64,000 nucleotides of DNA, taken from the NCBI RefSeq assembly GCF_001949145.1, contig NW_019091637.1, positions 65,789 to 129,788 on the forward strand, in the 5' to 3' direction. The DNA comes from Acanthaster planci (taxonomy: Eukaryota > Echinodermata > Asteroidea > Valvatida > Acanthasteridae). The translations under genes and the position numbers were made by a program. Numbering within the stretch: position 1 is the stretch's first letter; the number at the start of each line of letters is the position of its first letter. Shown here in pieces: positions 36,957 through 50,298 of this stretch. The notes beneath the pieces were generated by a model. That model saw nothing but the letters and a program-made list of their open reading frames with translations. It did not search any database and was not told where the DNA came from.

Positions 36957-37295
36957 ATGTAACTTAGAGGCCGACATCGTTTTTATGCCTGTCATACCAG
37001 CGGCGTGCTTGTTTGTACAGGCCTTCCCCGGCGACTCAACGCAGGCAGTCAACACAGTTGAACCTGATCCAACTTCTTCCGACTGTTGCGTCGGTGTTTT
37101 AAAGTTTCCACATTGTGTATCATAGGGGACTGATTGGCGATGCACTTTGCGTCTCTTCATTGGCTCTACATTCCTGCCAGATACACGCTGCTCCGTACGT
37201 GTCACTAAATGAATAAAATAAACCTCTTGAGGCCGGAAGTGGCTGCACTGTGATGTGCAGGGAACACACCGAAGACACACTACCTTACGGTTCAT
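36957..37295 (-). other. Candidate coding exon, weakly THAP-like
   Basis: An open minus-strand frame starts with ATG at 37295 and ends at a consensus donor (CAT|GTAAGT at 36957/36956). It contains VCLRCVPCTSQCSHFRP and MKRRKVHRQSVPYDT, which loosely recall parts of a THAP zinc finger. The Cys/His spacing is wrong for a working THAP domain. No continuation exon was found before the neighbouring plus-strand gene. It could be a decayed exon or chance. Confidence 0.2.
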
Positions 37296-37401
37296 CCGAC
37301 GTAACCACCGAGTGCAGTGACGGCACGTAGGTGCATGTACATTTCATGTGTAATTATTGGGCAAGTTCGATCAGCGACAAAATTTTGTCAACTAACGGTC
37401 G

Positions 37402-37581
37402 ATGTCGACTGGTAACCTATGCATTAAATATATGTCGGGCATCAGGGAAAATCGAGCTGTGGTTCACAAATTACCGCTGATCGAACTTGATCATTATTGT
37501 GTGAATCACCAGCCTTATAACTGCCTCGTAGACGACCCATTCGAGTATGAGGTACATTCAAACTTGTTTCGAATATTGAAG
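37402..37581 (+). other. Candidate first coding exon, unrecognised
   Basis: A 60-codon open frame from ATG to a good donor (TTGAAG|GTAAAC). It includes VVHKLPLIELDHYCVNHQPY and CLVDDPFEYEVHSNLFRILK, which look protein-like. It begins about 107 bp from the divergent minus-strand candidate exon. It could pair with the frame at 39551-39826. No family recognised. Confidence 0.3.
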
Positions 37582-38600
37582 GTAAACATTTCATTAGAGA
37601 AAGTACTGATATGTGGGTTTAATTTTTGTACTAAAGATCAATGAAATGACATTGTGTTATGGCAAAAATTAAAAATTCTCAAAAGTGTTGAAATAACAGA
37701 AGCGTTTCTTTTCTAAGTGAAAACTTTGACCAACAACTTTTTTCTCTGATACTCCATCATAATCTTACCTTCGGGAAAATATACCGCGTACTAAATCAAA
37801 ATTACCTTGTTACTGACATTTTGTTCCGATGTTGAACTTTTGTTGTGTATTTAGGTCTATTTCTGTTATTTTCTTATGTCATATATTTTCATCAGTATTT
37901 TGTAAGGAACAGCACTTTAATGAATAACCGTCAACAGTTTCAGTAGATACAGATTACAAAAAAGCGAAGTTCAATCTTAATTTTACCAAAGGTCCAAATG
38001 TTTAGTTAACACAGTTACCCGAATAAAGGTCGAGAAAGAGTATGCAAAGTATTAAGGAACAAACCTTTATGCACTCAGTGAATATCAGCGTCCAATTAAT
38101 ACCGCCGACACCTCCCTTTGATTCCGTCGAAGAGTATAAAAAAGAGGAAAGCATAATAAATGTGTGGGACTGTGGAAGTGTGGGACTTACGATGGCTAGA
38201 TAAGCCCGACGTTCACTGAAGCTATTCAAGAAACCTTTACCCTGCCGTCAGAGCACGTCAATGGCGACAATGTGTGTTGAAAATGGGGGGGGGGGAGGTG
38301 GGGGATGACTTTCGCGGCCATGGAAATTTGAAAAGCGGGGGATGGGCTCACCATATACACTATATAGGGGGCGATGTTCACGATCAAATTCACGCAGAAT
38401 CTTACATCAGAGTGGTTTAATGTTATATATATGCAAACATTGTAGTCGTTGGGAAATCCTGAAAATTCTTCAGTCCGCTTTAATTTTTTTTGTTCATCAC
38501 AGAAAGTGAAGGGAGGAAACATTAACCCATCCCCCCACCTCAAAAAAAGGGGGGGCATAATACCCCCATCCTCCGGGATTTACGACAATGGAGTATGTAA

Positions 38601-39041
38601 TCACCAACACCACGAAGTAGCACTCAACTGCACTTGCATGCTACTTTGTGAAAATCATGTTTACAACAATTTCAGTTACACGAAGTAGCACTCAAGTGTG
38701 CGCCCGCACATCGTACACTGATGCATAATCGAACGATTTTCGTTTTCACGAAGTAGCACCCATGTGTATTTTGTCAATATAGCATGTATAAAACACTATA
38801 ATGAAAGGTCTAAACTGATTTGATTCACCCGTAAATATGTGAATTAACTACAAGATGCTCTTTAAAACTCGTTTTAACTGTTAAAATTAAGGAAAAAGTC
38901 AATTCCTGACAACGACAACTCACGGAGCACGTGCCGCACGTGCCAAGTGCTACTTCGTGAAAATGAAAATAACATATTTCTGTAAAATACGCGTTTAAGG
39001 GGCTCACACATGAGATGGGTGCTACTTCATGGTGTTGATGA
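38601..39041. mobile_element. Foldback element with repeated 13-bp subterminal motif
   Basis: The termini are TCACCAACACCACGAAGTAG (left) and the inverse CTACTTCATGGTGTTGATGA (right). Inside, CACGAAGTAGCAC occurs directly at 38611, 38679 and 38747. Its inverse GTGCTACTTCGTG is at 38947, with variants at 38639 (TGCTACTTTGTGA) and 39019. Terminal inverted repeats with clustered subterminal motifs are typical of hAT-type and related non-autonomous DNA transposons, whose transposase binds such motifs. No coding sequence is present. Confidence 0.7.
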
Positions 39042-39550
39042 CGGTATGAACGTATTCGTGGATTCTGCCATGGCCAATCGCTGTTGTCTACCTCCAAGAC
39101 AGAGGACTACACGAACACTTTTAACTGGTGTTAAAAATGTTGATTTTATTTGGTGTTACCTTTATCATCCTCCAGTACATTACAACACTATAGGTGTAGA
39201 AAGTAACATTTACTTGTATACGGCTCAAAAGCAAATACGGTTTTGGTCTATTTCAACATGATAATGGGGATTACTTTCTTTCCCACATACACTGACCTAT
39301 GAAGTATTCTTAGGTTTTAAAAATCCGTCGGGGGGGATCGGGAAGCTCAACTTGAGGATGTGCTAATTAAAAAAAACAAGGGTACCCGAAACGGCGTGAT
39401 AACCGATAATGTACGATTAGCGTGAGCGTAGATATCGGTTGCATCGCGCAAACACTAGGCCTAGTTTAGTTTCGAAGTCTCTTACTTCATTTTCTGGCAT
39501 AAGTAACTGGCATCCCCAATAAGCAAACGAAATTATCTTGACACTCATAA

Positions 39551-39826
39551 AAGCTTAAAAGCAGTATTAGGAGAGAAAAACTCACAAAGTGGATAAATCC
39601 AGCAACTGGCGGCATTCTCTCTGAAATTCTTCCAAGTCAACGCGGGCCTGAGCGACGCGCCAACGGCACTGTTCGTGATGCAGGGCTTAAATTAGAATCC
39701 GCTGCCACCCATTTTCATGCTGACGTACCGGGCGACTTCCGAACCACGTGGCCAGTTCGTCTCCAGTTCGACATTTTTGGCAAAAACCCAACCTTTACTG
39801 CTTTCAGAAGATACTTTAAACTGTAG
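39551..39826 (+). other. Candidate terminal coding exon, unrecognised
   Basis: A 91-codon frame free of stops ends at TAG 39824-39826, with no ATG at its start, as expected for a last exon. It reads KWINPATGGILSEILPSQRG, then DAGLKLESAATHFHADVPGD and FRTTWPVRLQFDIFGKNPTF. Composition and hydrophobic pattern look like a folded domain. Possible acceptors are at 39590 (ATTAG) and 39683 (GCAG). I do not recognise the family. Confidence 0.3.
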
Positions 39827-42109
39827 CTCCGCATCACAAGAAGCTGAGCTATAAACTAGAATTTAAGTGCACTGCGTTAAAGGTCTCATAGTCACTATAG
39901 TCGATTAGAACTAGAAGACTATCGATTCTGAGGCCGCCGCTGCAGACAAAGCCGAGGTTTGGCAAACTCCCCGGATTACAGTGGACACGAAATAGCCTGT
40001 TCCTCTGCCAGTATATCTGTTTGTAGCATTCGTTCTACGCCTCTTCGTGATAGAGGTTGTTTTATAATAATATACAGGTTTTGGAAAAGGCAAAAACAAA
40101 ACAAATAAGAAGTAAGAAAAAACAAAAGGGAAAACATATTGAGAATCAAACAAAACAATGGAAAAATGAAGGAAGAAGGTTCTTTCACCCCCATTATCCC
40201 CGTTGTTTTATGAATTACGGCTCCAATCATGAGTGAATTAAACCATTAGCAAATGAAATTGAGGTGTACGTACTTGTATTGGTAATTGCCTCCCAAAGCA
40301 AGAGCGCAATGAGGCCTTGTCATGGAGTGCTCCCGAACTACATTTTCACGTGAAGTCTTTTACATTGGACATTTGTGGCTACTTTTATACCCTGGGAGAG
40401 AGACTTGCCAATTGAAAAAAACAATGTTTCAGAAGGATCTTTTGGAAGAATTGATTGACGCATGCGGCGTTACTAACACAAACATCCAAACAGCACGTTA
40501 TTCGTAGCCATGAGTTGACCACGAAACATCCACTTAACATAACCCGAAAATGGTTATTCTCAAAACTTCGTTACAGCTACTACTCGATACTGGCATTATT
40601 CCGTTTCCACCTGTGGGCTAGTGGTTAACGCGTATCTCAACGGGCTTCACAGTTGGTTTGCTGCACATAATACAAGTGCTGGTCCGCACTCATTTAATTA
40701 TGTCGCTGGTATCTTCACACAAGAATTACGTCCAAGATAGAATGGTCTTCCAGTTGAACAAGCACGAGTCAGTATTGGACAGCTCAGTGTCGAATGGGAG
40801 CAGAAACCTCTCAAACTTGGGACTTTTCAATTTCAAACTCGTGAAATGGAAGTTACCCATATTTGAATAAACAATATTCCTACCATTGCATAATTTAAAC
40901 CCACTCAGTATTTGTTTTATATTGCTCACATACAGATCACTGTAATTTGTAGAAAATAAATTTAAAATAATTTGAAATCACACAAATAAAGGTTCGGAAT
41001 AAATTTGATTTGCTTTCACTTCTGACAAGTCCCGAAATTACTTATGGTTTTGAACATCAACAACCACTGTCTTCACAGGTTTTTGCTTGTTACTATTTCA
41101 AAATATTAACGCCCATTGTGAAAGTCAATGTCCTCTATTTGTTAATGGTCCAGTGCACCATGGATAAAACATATCGGCGGCTGCGCATACGACACGCAGA
41201 TGATGAAAAGGGATCGAAGTGATAACTGGTTAACAGTAAATCCCCGGGAGGTTTTGAGCCCCGGCGTGCACGGCAATAATGGATGTCACGTGATGTGAGT
41301 GCCATCGTGATCGCGTGAATTTTATTCATGGAGTCATCCAGCTCATTCTGGAGCTGTTCTAGCCTGGGCAGGCTCTAAAAACTGTGTTTACAACACAATC
41401 TATCATTTTATAAACTGGTTTAGAAACTTAAGATAACCCCATAGCCTAATTCCTAAATGTTAATTACGTGCAATTATAGAACATTATGCATGAATAGTCT
41501 ACATAACTTCATCATAACTCAAACAAAATTACAAATTAACAGCAAGGAGTTTTTCAGAAAAGTGTTTCACTTCTTCACACATTTTTGTAGTTTGGTCGTT
41601 GGTCTCATTACTTCCAAAAAGACTTGGTAGGATGCACACTACGGATTTTGTCAACATTCGTTCAACCTGATACATGGTCTTACGAACAAAGCACAGGCAG
41701 GAACACCATTGTGGTTGTATAAACTATATATATAGCTCTCCAAATAAGAAAAACGATTCCCCTAGTTAACAGAAGAGTTTGCACTTAACTTCTCAGGAAT
41801 TGCTTGAAAATATAGCTACTGCCAGAATGTGGAGTCAAAGAAAAGAGTTTCTTGTGGAGAACGGGGAAATTATGAAATCGGATATCATACAATGAAAGAT
41901 TGACATACATGTATGCAACATCTGTACTCTGAACAACACCACAACAGAAACTGGAGTGGTAACGGCACTGCAGACATGGGGGTTGAGAATACAATACCAC
42001 AATCTTTGAGCAAATTGGAACCAAGTTCAACAAAAAACCTTAAAGTACTATAAATGGGTTATGGTTCAGGAAATGAAATAATGCTGCTTGTCTCCATCAG
42101 ATATTAGGA
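39827..42109. other. Intergenic region 3' of ITFG2
   Basis: AT-rich sequence with no supported gene; open frames are short and isolated. Confidence 0.4.
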
Positions 42110-42115
42110 TTTATT
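42110..42115 (-). terminator. ITFG2: Candidate polyadenylation signal of ITFG2
   Basis: TTTATT on the plus strand is AATAAA on the ITFG2 strand, about 180 bases after its stop codon. It is the nearest canonical hexamer I see. Confidence 0.4.
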
Positions 42116-42295
42116 TGACTTAATGATCAAAGGGAGATTTCATGTCACGTTTCCTCTTCAGTTGTCTTCTTTGTGTGGTTGCCATAGAAACACCATTGGT
42201 AAAGCTCTCGTAATTTGCTGGTATCAGTCACTGGGGAAGAAACAAGAAAATCCAAGAAAAAAAATTCTAGTACGATGGTTCCTGTCAGAATCATG

Positions 42296-45200
42296 TCATT
42301 TAGGATCTTTCATATTTGGAACAGACAATCTGGGTTCAAGGTTTGACGGTGTCGGCTTACCATCAATGTCCAGCTCTTTCAGTTTCTGCTGAACTGTGTC
42401 GTTTTGTGAGAGGGCCAGCTGCAGGTCCGCCGAGGGAATTCTGGGTATCTGCACGTTCCAGTACAGGTAGATGCGCTTGTTGAATGTCGCATAGACAAGG
42501 CACGGCTTATTGGCGCCAGTGGTGCTGTACTGGCCTGCACAAAAATACATAGAAACTCGGCTTGTCATGAATGTGATAGGTCTTCAAGATTACGATTTTT
42601 CTTCCAATCAATTAAACATTCTCTAAAGGAATAAAGTTTCAATAAATTAAAATAGCACATGGGGGGGGTGCCAACAGGTTTATTAACAACTAAGCAAGCT
42701 CTCATGTTAAGATGGTCAGAAAGGAATACTTAGGCTGCATCCGAATTTCTTGTCTAGAGATAGGTCTAGGTCTTCGCTCCATTGGAAATGCGTGGAGACG
42801 CGCAGACAATAGACCTAGCCGAAGCTCTAGAAGCCCGTTTCGGACACGGCCTTAGACTAAACAGTCTACACAATGCATTAAACAGTCTACACAATGCATG
42901 GCATCCACTTTCTGCTTTCAGCTATGACAACCTGTCTTTGTGTTCATTCCACGTTCTTGTTTTGGGTGGGGTTTTAAGTTTTGTGGGAGGAATGTTTGAT
43001 CCTTCTCTTGCCTTCTATCTTCTGAAAGGAAGCTTATTTTTTCACAAAAAGCTTTTCTGTTAATCAAATAAAAACATTTCAGAACAGGAAGAGTAGTGGA
43101 ATTACAGTTAGGAAATCTCCTGAATAATCTATCCAAGAACCAAGGAAGGGTAAATGTCAAGTGGATGTCGCAACTTGGAACTCACCAGCGCAGAAGGCGC
43201 AAACATTCTCCTGGAAGTGAAACCGGACCGACTCCCTGGAGTGATTGACAATGTACGTCTGGCCGTCCCAGGCACACGCAACAACTTCGTCCTGACCGTC
43301 GCACTGGGGGGGGAGGACAAGAGAACATTGTGGATTAATTAAAACTAGCGCAAACTTTTCAGAGATGCAATGTGAGTCTGTAGCTTCAATAGGTGCACAT
43401 GTTCTGTTCCCAGTTGCAGCCACATTATGTGGCAGTGCATTCATGACTTGATCTAGTCCACAGGGTGCGGACTTTGATCATTATGCTGCCATCCCTGTAG
43501 ACTCATTGGCAATGATAATACAACTCAACATATCGATAAAGGGGAACAGACCATTTTTCCATCCAGCCTCAGTTTGGTTACATTGCTTTGAATGGTAGAA
43601 AAACAAGATGGCTGCCCCATGACAGATGTCATAAGTTAAGACTGACAGTGAAAGAACACCAGTACCATTCCAAGCAAAGAGGGCGTACTATAAGTGTACT
43701 CATAATGCATTCTCTGGGGAATATTTTCCAAAGATAGCAATGCCTGGAAAATCCCGTCTCACATGATACCGCCAAAGTCAAGCCAAAACAAAAGAAACAC
43801 CTGCATCCCAGTATTTCCAGAATTCAGTAAGAGTCTGGATGGACACCCTGTTAAATCTGTACCCTGCCCCCTCCGGGAAACCATACCTTGCAGAGGGAGG
43901 CAGGCCAAGTTTCATGCATGTAGGCTCACATTAATATTGAAATAATGCTCACATTTATATCAAGTTTTGTTAGGGCAAAGAGTTGATGGTCGACCAGCAG
44001 TGACCACAGAATCTTATCCTCCTCGATCATCATCAGTGTACCTGGGGACGATGGAGTAAAATTCAAAGGGGAAGGACTCACTAATGGGCACTGAAAATTG
44101 AGTATATTAGGTCTCTTGGAGAGTCATGGCTTGAGCAACTAAAATGAGTGGTCTTGATTTCTGTGGCAAATTCGTACTGACAAAGTAAACACATTGCGTT
44201 AGCTCTGGCTGTTCTCCCTAGTGGTAGGCAATTATGCCAGTACAACAGCGGACTGTAAGCAGTTAACCAATGCCATGGAGAAAATGTACCAAGAAATCAC
44301 CCAGGAAGATTATGAACATGATTCCTCATCAGCCAAACACTTACAATACTTTGCACATGAGTCTCTGAAAGGCCACAACACAATGTTTCCACACAGATAT
44401 GTAATATACGCTCATCTAGTGAAAAGCAACCAGAGGGGACAAGCACCGAATGTGTAGAATTAATTTTGATGGCAATTTCACGGGATTAGACGATTTATAC
44501 AGACAGGGTCAGAGCAGCACACTGTGACTGGGATATCAAACGCCATGCATAAAAGGATAACCAGGGATTATCAATCACGTTCACGTCACGTTCAGTTCAA
44601 CATCTAACATTCTAAGCCAGGGAGATCAGTCCAGAACAGCAGTATCGGTTAACCCATACATCCCAGTAATGTCCCCAACCACCCTGCCAGTTTCTCCTTC
44701 AGTATGCTGGTTTAAATGGCCCAAGCTATGCCCATTAACTACATACGTTCACCTTTCCTTACATAAACTCTTTGTTTAAGGCCAATTTTTGGTTTGGTCC
44801 TGCATTGGTGACTCACCGTCTAACGTGCACATGGCCATTCTACTGGGCTGGGGATCCTTCCCTTCTTGTGCGTCAGCCCCAGACCTTTCTGGGCAGTCAG
44901 CTAACGACAAAAATTCAAACAAGACTAGCACAGTTTCAGCTCAGAATGAACTGTTTCAGTGTGCCTGAAACAGTCAACTTTGAAGTTCATTACTCACTTT
45001 AATCCGATAATCAGCCCATACAAAGAAGTGAAATCCTGAACAGCTGTGTTTGGTACAAGGTGAATTGGCTAAGTATTACAAATGCTCTTTTGCTTTCATT
45101 TTTTTAAACTTCTTCCAATGACTATTTGTAAAATCACTTCCAATCTGAACAGGCATGTTACTTCAATATCCCCTCAAACACTGAGAAATTTTCCAAGCCA

Positions 45201-48200
45201 GTTTTCTAAGCCTTTGTGATACACAGGACCAGAGGAAGAACAAACACATGTATTGCTTAGGGAGACAAGCATTTGTCGCATTGAAAGGGGTCTTGAACTG
45301 TAACTGAGGGGCTGAAGAAACGGACGACAACCGACCTGAGCGACAGATCCTGCCGACCAGCTCTGTTGAGACGTTTGCATTACGAGCGCGCTTGTTGGTG
45401 ATTGGATGCCACTTCACAAAGGGTTCTGCTTTGCTGCTGAAAGACAAATTCAAGATGGCCCATGGGTGGGTTCATGAAGATGCCCAGCACAGACCTATAC
45501 TTCGCAAGGTCTGCTTAATGAGAAAAGGTTTCTGACCGATATGTCAAATGATATACATAGCTAATGACTTTCCAATGCTGACAAAGAGGCGACACAATTT
45601 CCTAGAGGATGTTTCATGATCCAAAACAATATGTACCCCAGAAAACAAGGACAGAAATCCTTCAAACTAAACGGTGAAATAGGAAAATCTTCTTTCCTAT
45701 CAGAATCTTTCACAAAGGCAGAAAACTCAAGAGAAAGATTCTTCAGGCAAATTTTCATGAATCTAACAAAGAATGTTTTGATGATGAAGTAGTTGCATAT
45801 GTTCTCACGTACTTGTTTGGACCAGTTAGCTCCTCCCCTTGACCTCTGACCCAGCTACAGAGGAGTTCAGCGTAGTTGCAGCCGGGTTGGGAGACGATCA
45901 GCTTGGGTCGTCCGTCTGGGTGTCTGCTCAGAGACAGGGAGCCAATCTGAGGATAGAACAGATGAACAACGGCAGCAATTTGAAAGTCTACTAATGCCAG
46001 CATGGAGATTTTTGTCTTCTGTTGTTTCTCTGTCATGACAGGCCGGTGGGCTCGCTTACATTCATTATTACTGATTCCAGATAGGACATGAACAATCAAA
46101 CTTCAACACATTGACAAAACTGACACATTAAAGCTTCAGCTTAGTTGGTGCTGCAGAACTCAAAATATCAGCATGCATGGGTGCTGTCACGATCGTTGAA
46201 TGACTTTTGAATAAAAGCCTAACTAGCAGTTTTCCTGTTTTTTAACATATTTTAGGGACTCTCATCAAGAAGGTATAAAAATCCATAAAATCCCATGGCC
46301 TGATTCATAGATATCTGGACAACTCCCTTATCTTTCCTCAGTTTTTCAGTCAAACAAAGTTGAAATATGCAATTTCAAGCACCTTAAAGTTGTCCCCTCT
46401 CCAAATTTGATCAGAGCCAAGAACATAAAAACGTACCTGCCCATTTAGGTGCCATTTTTGAAGCAAAATAAACTTGCCAGGTATGAAGGGACTTGTCTCC
46501 TGTAAAATAAAATAAAGTTATTATGATGAACAATTACAAACAATGTTTGACATTTCTTCAACACCCAACATAAGGAAACTGATGAGGAGTCATTTCCCAA
46601 CAAATTTCAGGTTGAACAATCCAACTCACGTTTGTCGTCGGCTGCTGTTTTTCCACCCAGCGATAGGCACTCACCACTCTGTCAGTGTGACCGACAACAA
46701 ACTCTGTCTTACCATCGCCATCTGCCATTGAAAAAAAAAAGTGCAAAACGAAAACTGCAACAGGTTTACAGAAAAATGCATTCCAACTTATGCTATTTTC
46801 TAATGTTGAATAGTTTTGTTTCCTTGTGGGTTATTGCCCAAACCTTTGAACCAGTCAGCTTCATTTTTCACAATGCTTGGCGTAATCATTATCTCTTTCC
46901 TACAACCTTCAAACCAAATTAACCCGTGAAGGAATCTTTCTTTTGGTTTAATCAGAAATGACTCACCAATGTCATCAATGAGGACCACTTTGATGTTGGC
47001 AGAAAGATGTTGGGTGTAACAGGGTGACAATGTTGCATCGCCATTGGCAACATCAGCCTCTGCTTGCTCCACGGACTACATGTATGTGACAGACAAGTAG
47101 TGTCTGAAGCAAGTCCAAATGATATTGAACAAACTGAATACTGCACGATGATATCACTGTGAGGTCATTGGAATGCTTGCATGCAACAGAACGACACTAT
47201 ACAAAGTTTTAGCCTGATCCAATCGGTAGTTTTGTTGATGTTACATTTTGTTACTTACATCCTTGAGGTGGTGTCCTCTGACACATAATGACATCATCAT
47301 TACATCACTCTCAGGTACACATCTTCAAGTGGCTGATGATGCATGCAAGTGTCACGGTTGAATTTGATTAGATTTGATAAATTTGTACAAAGTTTGTTGG
47401 GAAAAGTGGAAAAACAACAAAAATGGGAAAAGAGCAAAAAACAACCAGAACAAAAAACCGTACAAAACCAAAGCTGTTCTGGCTCAGGCTGGTTTCACAC
47501 TCTAAGAAATGACATCATAAAAAATTCCTAAAATGCTATCAATGTACTGAAAATGGAATAGTTAAAAGGAAAATATATGTACATACAGTACCTCTGCTTT
47601 GGAGGCTGGACTGTTGTTGAATATACTACATAAGCCCTCACCGCTTATAGTAACCAAACAATTCTAGAAGAACAGCAACAAAAAATCTTCAGATCATGGT
47701 TTAAGACACAGGGATAAAAGTAGCATTTATCAAGTGAACACATTTACTTCATCTGACCAATTCAAACATCACAACCATTCAAGTATTTTAATACAAATAC
47801 TTCAGTCAGAATGTGCAAACGGTGCACTTTATTAAGCTGTGGATGTTTTCCATACCTTTCCTGAGTTGCAGATATCGCCAATGCCGATGCAGATTATCTG
47901 TGCACAGACAAATCAGCTAAAAGTAATGACTAATTTCAAGTTTGATGGAAGGTACACGTATGTGTCTTTAGAAAAAAGTTGGCCAAAGTGGGGATTGGAT
48001 ATTGAGCCTCCATAATATTATAGTTTATACTGAAAAAGCCACCCATTCCTTTCCTATGAAAGCAATGTCTGCATTTATAAAGGTGTATAAAGGAAACTGA
48101 CAATAGAGTGTATGTATAGGATCAGATTTGCCAAAATCCTGGACCAAATACACCTGTGAGTTGGTGTGAACACCGAGGTGTTCCAGGGGTGTGTTGAAAT

Positions 48201-50298
48201 TCCTCACCAAGTTCCCGGACCTCTTTTGTTGAAAATGAAGGGCTAGGTATTCAGTAAATAGTGGTGAGCTGAATAGTAACACATCAAGTGACAGGTTAAA
48301 TGTAAATAAAAACAAAATACATATAACTTGCCCTTGCTTGCCTTGATTTGTTATTTTCACTGACTGACATAACTCTAGCTGTATCTGAACCTGACTTCAA
48401 AATGATTCTGTAGCTATGTACGCCTTCTATAGCACAAAGAAATTGCCAGCCTGTACAATATGTACATGTATATGTTGGATGGGATTGGTTGATTTCTTTG
48501 TGAGATCAGTCGATCTAATTGCATGGTTTGTCGGAAATCTACCATCAGCCGTTCCAATCTAGTTCACAATTGCGAAAGACTGTTTCAAGAAAGGGAAGTA
48601 ATGTTGGAGATTTCATACAGGATTCACCAACTACAAAAAGTGATTCGGCAATCGTGCAGGTCAGCTCATTGCACCCAACATATACATGATGTAGGCCCTC
48701 CATCATAGATGACGTACCATTCCAAGGTCAGAGCAGCTGGCCCATGGCACTGTGTTGCTCCCTTTGAAGATGATGAGATCACCCTCAACATTTCCAACAA
48801 CCAACTCATTTTCCTGCAGTTCAAAGAGTCATTTCTTATTTCTTAACCACTGTACTTTATGAGATGCAGAGTGCTGCACTGTTAGACAGTTGAAGAGTAA
48901 ATGAAGACAAGACAAGACCCCAATGGTAAGACACCTGAAATACATGTACATGTAAATCCAATAACTGACTATGTGTATTACCAATAGGTTGAAATACTAA
49001 TTGATGAGTGGATCTGAGTGCGTATCCATAATCATCACCGATTTTTCACATTGTATCATGGATACTGATCAAATAACTCACAAACTTTACCCATAGGACT
49101 AGAAAAGATGGAATAATGGACAAACACTGACGGGATTGGGAAGTGAGATTGAAGTTGGGGAAAAGGTAGACCCTTACATGTAAACAGGGCTCTTTGTATA
49201 CTCCTCCGTTTATACTGGAAGAGTATACAAAAGTCCCTGTTTACGGTTCTTGAGAAAAGGGGAGAAAAAACCACATGCAATGTAGTGCTGAATTATCGCC
49301 ACTGGACATCCTGGAACTTTATTAAATTTCTGCAAATTAATGAAGGAAAAGTTTCCATTTACGGACAACACTTGGTGCCCCTAGACAAAACTAGGAGACT
49401 TGTTTTGAAAAAAAAACAAGGTGTTTTTTAAGTAAATGCTTAAATTTTCTGACATTAATTTCACTTTTTGGGACATATTATCACTTTCTGACAGTTGTTA
49501 TTACATTTTAAGGAAAAACTAGCATTGCCCATATATAGAACTCTTTCTGCATTTAAAACATGTAGTGTGAAGGGAAATATTTCCCCTTTTGTCGTGTGTT
49601 AAAAGACCATAGTCAGAGACAGTGGCGTCATGCCAATCGAGAGGATTTGTTCCTAAATGTTCCTAAATGCAGGCAGCGCGAGGGTGCAAGTTGGCAAGGG
49701 GTGTGAAAGCCGGAGTGCTGACCTCGGACAATCTGATACCGATGCTGCTTCACACTTTACACCCTCACCCTGTGCATGGAACCCTATTGATTCTAGTGGT
49801 TAAAATGACATCACTCAGTCTTGATTCTTCTCTCTGATAGGTCAATTGGTGGGTATTTCCAGGCATATTTCACATGCAATCTCTGGGCCAAAACAGAGTT
49901 GTGATCTATATAAACTAGGCCTAGGCCCGAATTTCACTGTTTATGCACTGTGTGAATATCTTCCATAGGCCTACTAGTACTACTGTACTAGGCCTAGGCT
50001 ATACCGAAAACATTCCAGTTATTTTTAACAGTCATAATGCGGCAACAATGAGGAAAACATGCAAACCCCTGCACAAAGAGGGTTGCCCCTTTGCTCAGCC
50101 GCGAGTGCAACAAACATTGATAAATGGAACGACCTGCACATGGATGGAATCATGGACATTTTTATGTGAGCAAACAGTACACATCATGACATGATGACTT
50201 ACATTATCGTTATCAACGTCCCCCAAAACTACTGCATTGGGGAAGACGTTTCCGGAAAACTCAAATTCCAAGCGTTCCACAAACACTACTGATCTCAT
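42296..50298 (-). CDS. ITFG2: ITFG2, FG-GAP repeat subunit of the KICSTOR complex
   Basis: Complete gene, 13 exons, 444 residues (human 447). Transcript order: 50298-50203, 48813-48718, 47897-47856, 47663-47592, 47075-46967, 46721-46630, 46499-46437, 45946-45813, 45436-45336, 44900-44817, 44041-43953, 43303-43186, 42534-42296. KICSTOR (KPTN, ITFG2, KICS2, SZT2) holds GATOR1 on lysosomes and represses mTORC1 when nutrients are low. The start [20 protein letters not shown] matches human ITFG2. FG-GAP-like motifs are [15 protein letters not shown] (residues 25-39) and [16 protein letters not shown] (about 134-149). Further matches are [29 protein letters not shown] and [13 protein letters not shown]. 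The acceptor of exon 9 is a NAGNAG pair. Introns contain no other supported gene. Confidence 0.96.

Noticed and set aside
38825-39097. Minus-strand 90-residue frame containing HQHHEVAP and HFHEVALG
   Set aside because: The repeated HHEVA-like words are translations of the 13-bp motif of the foldback element.
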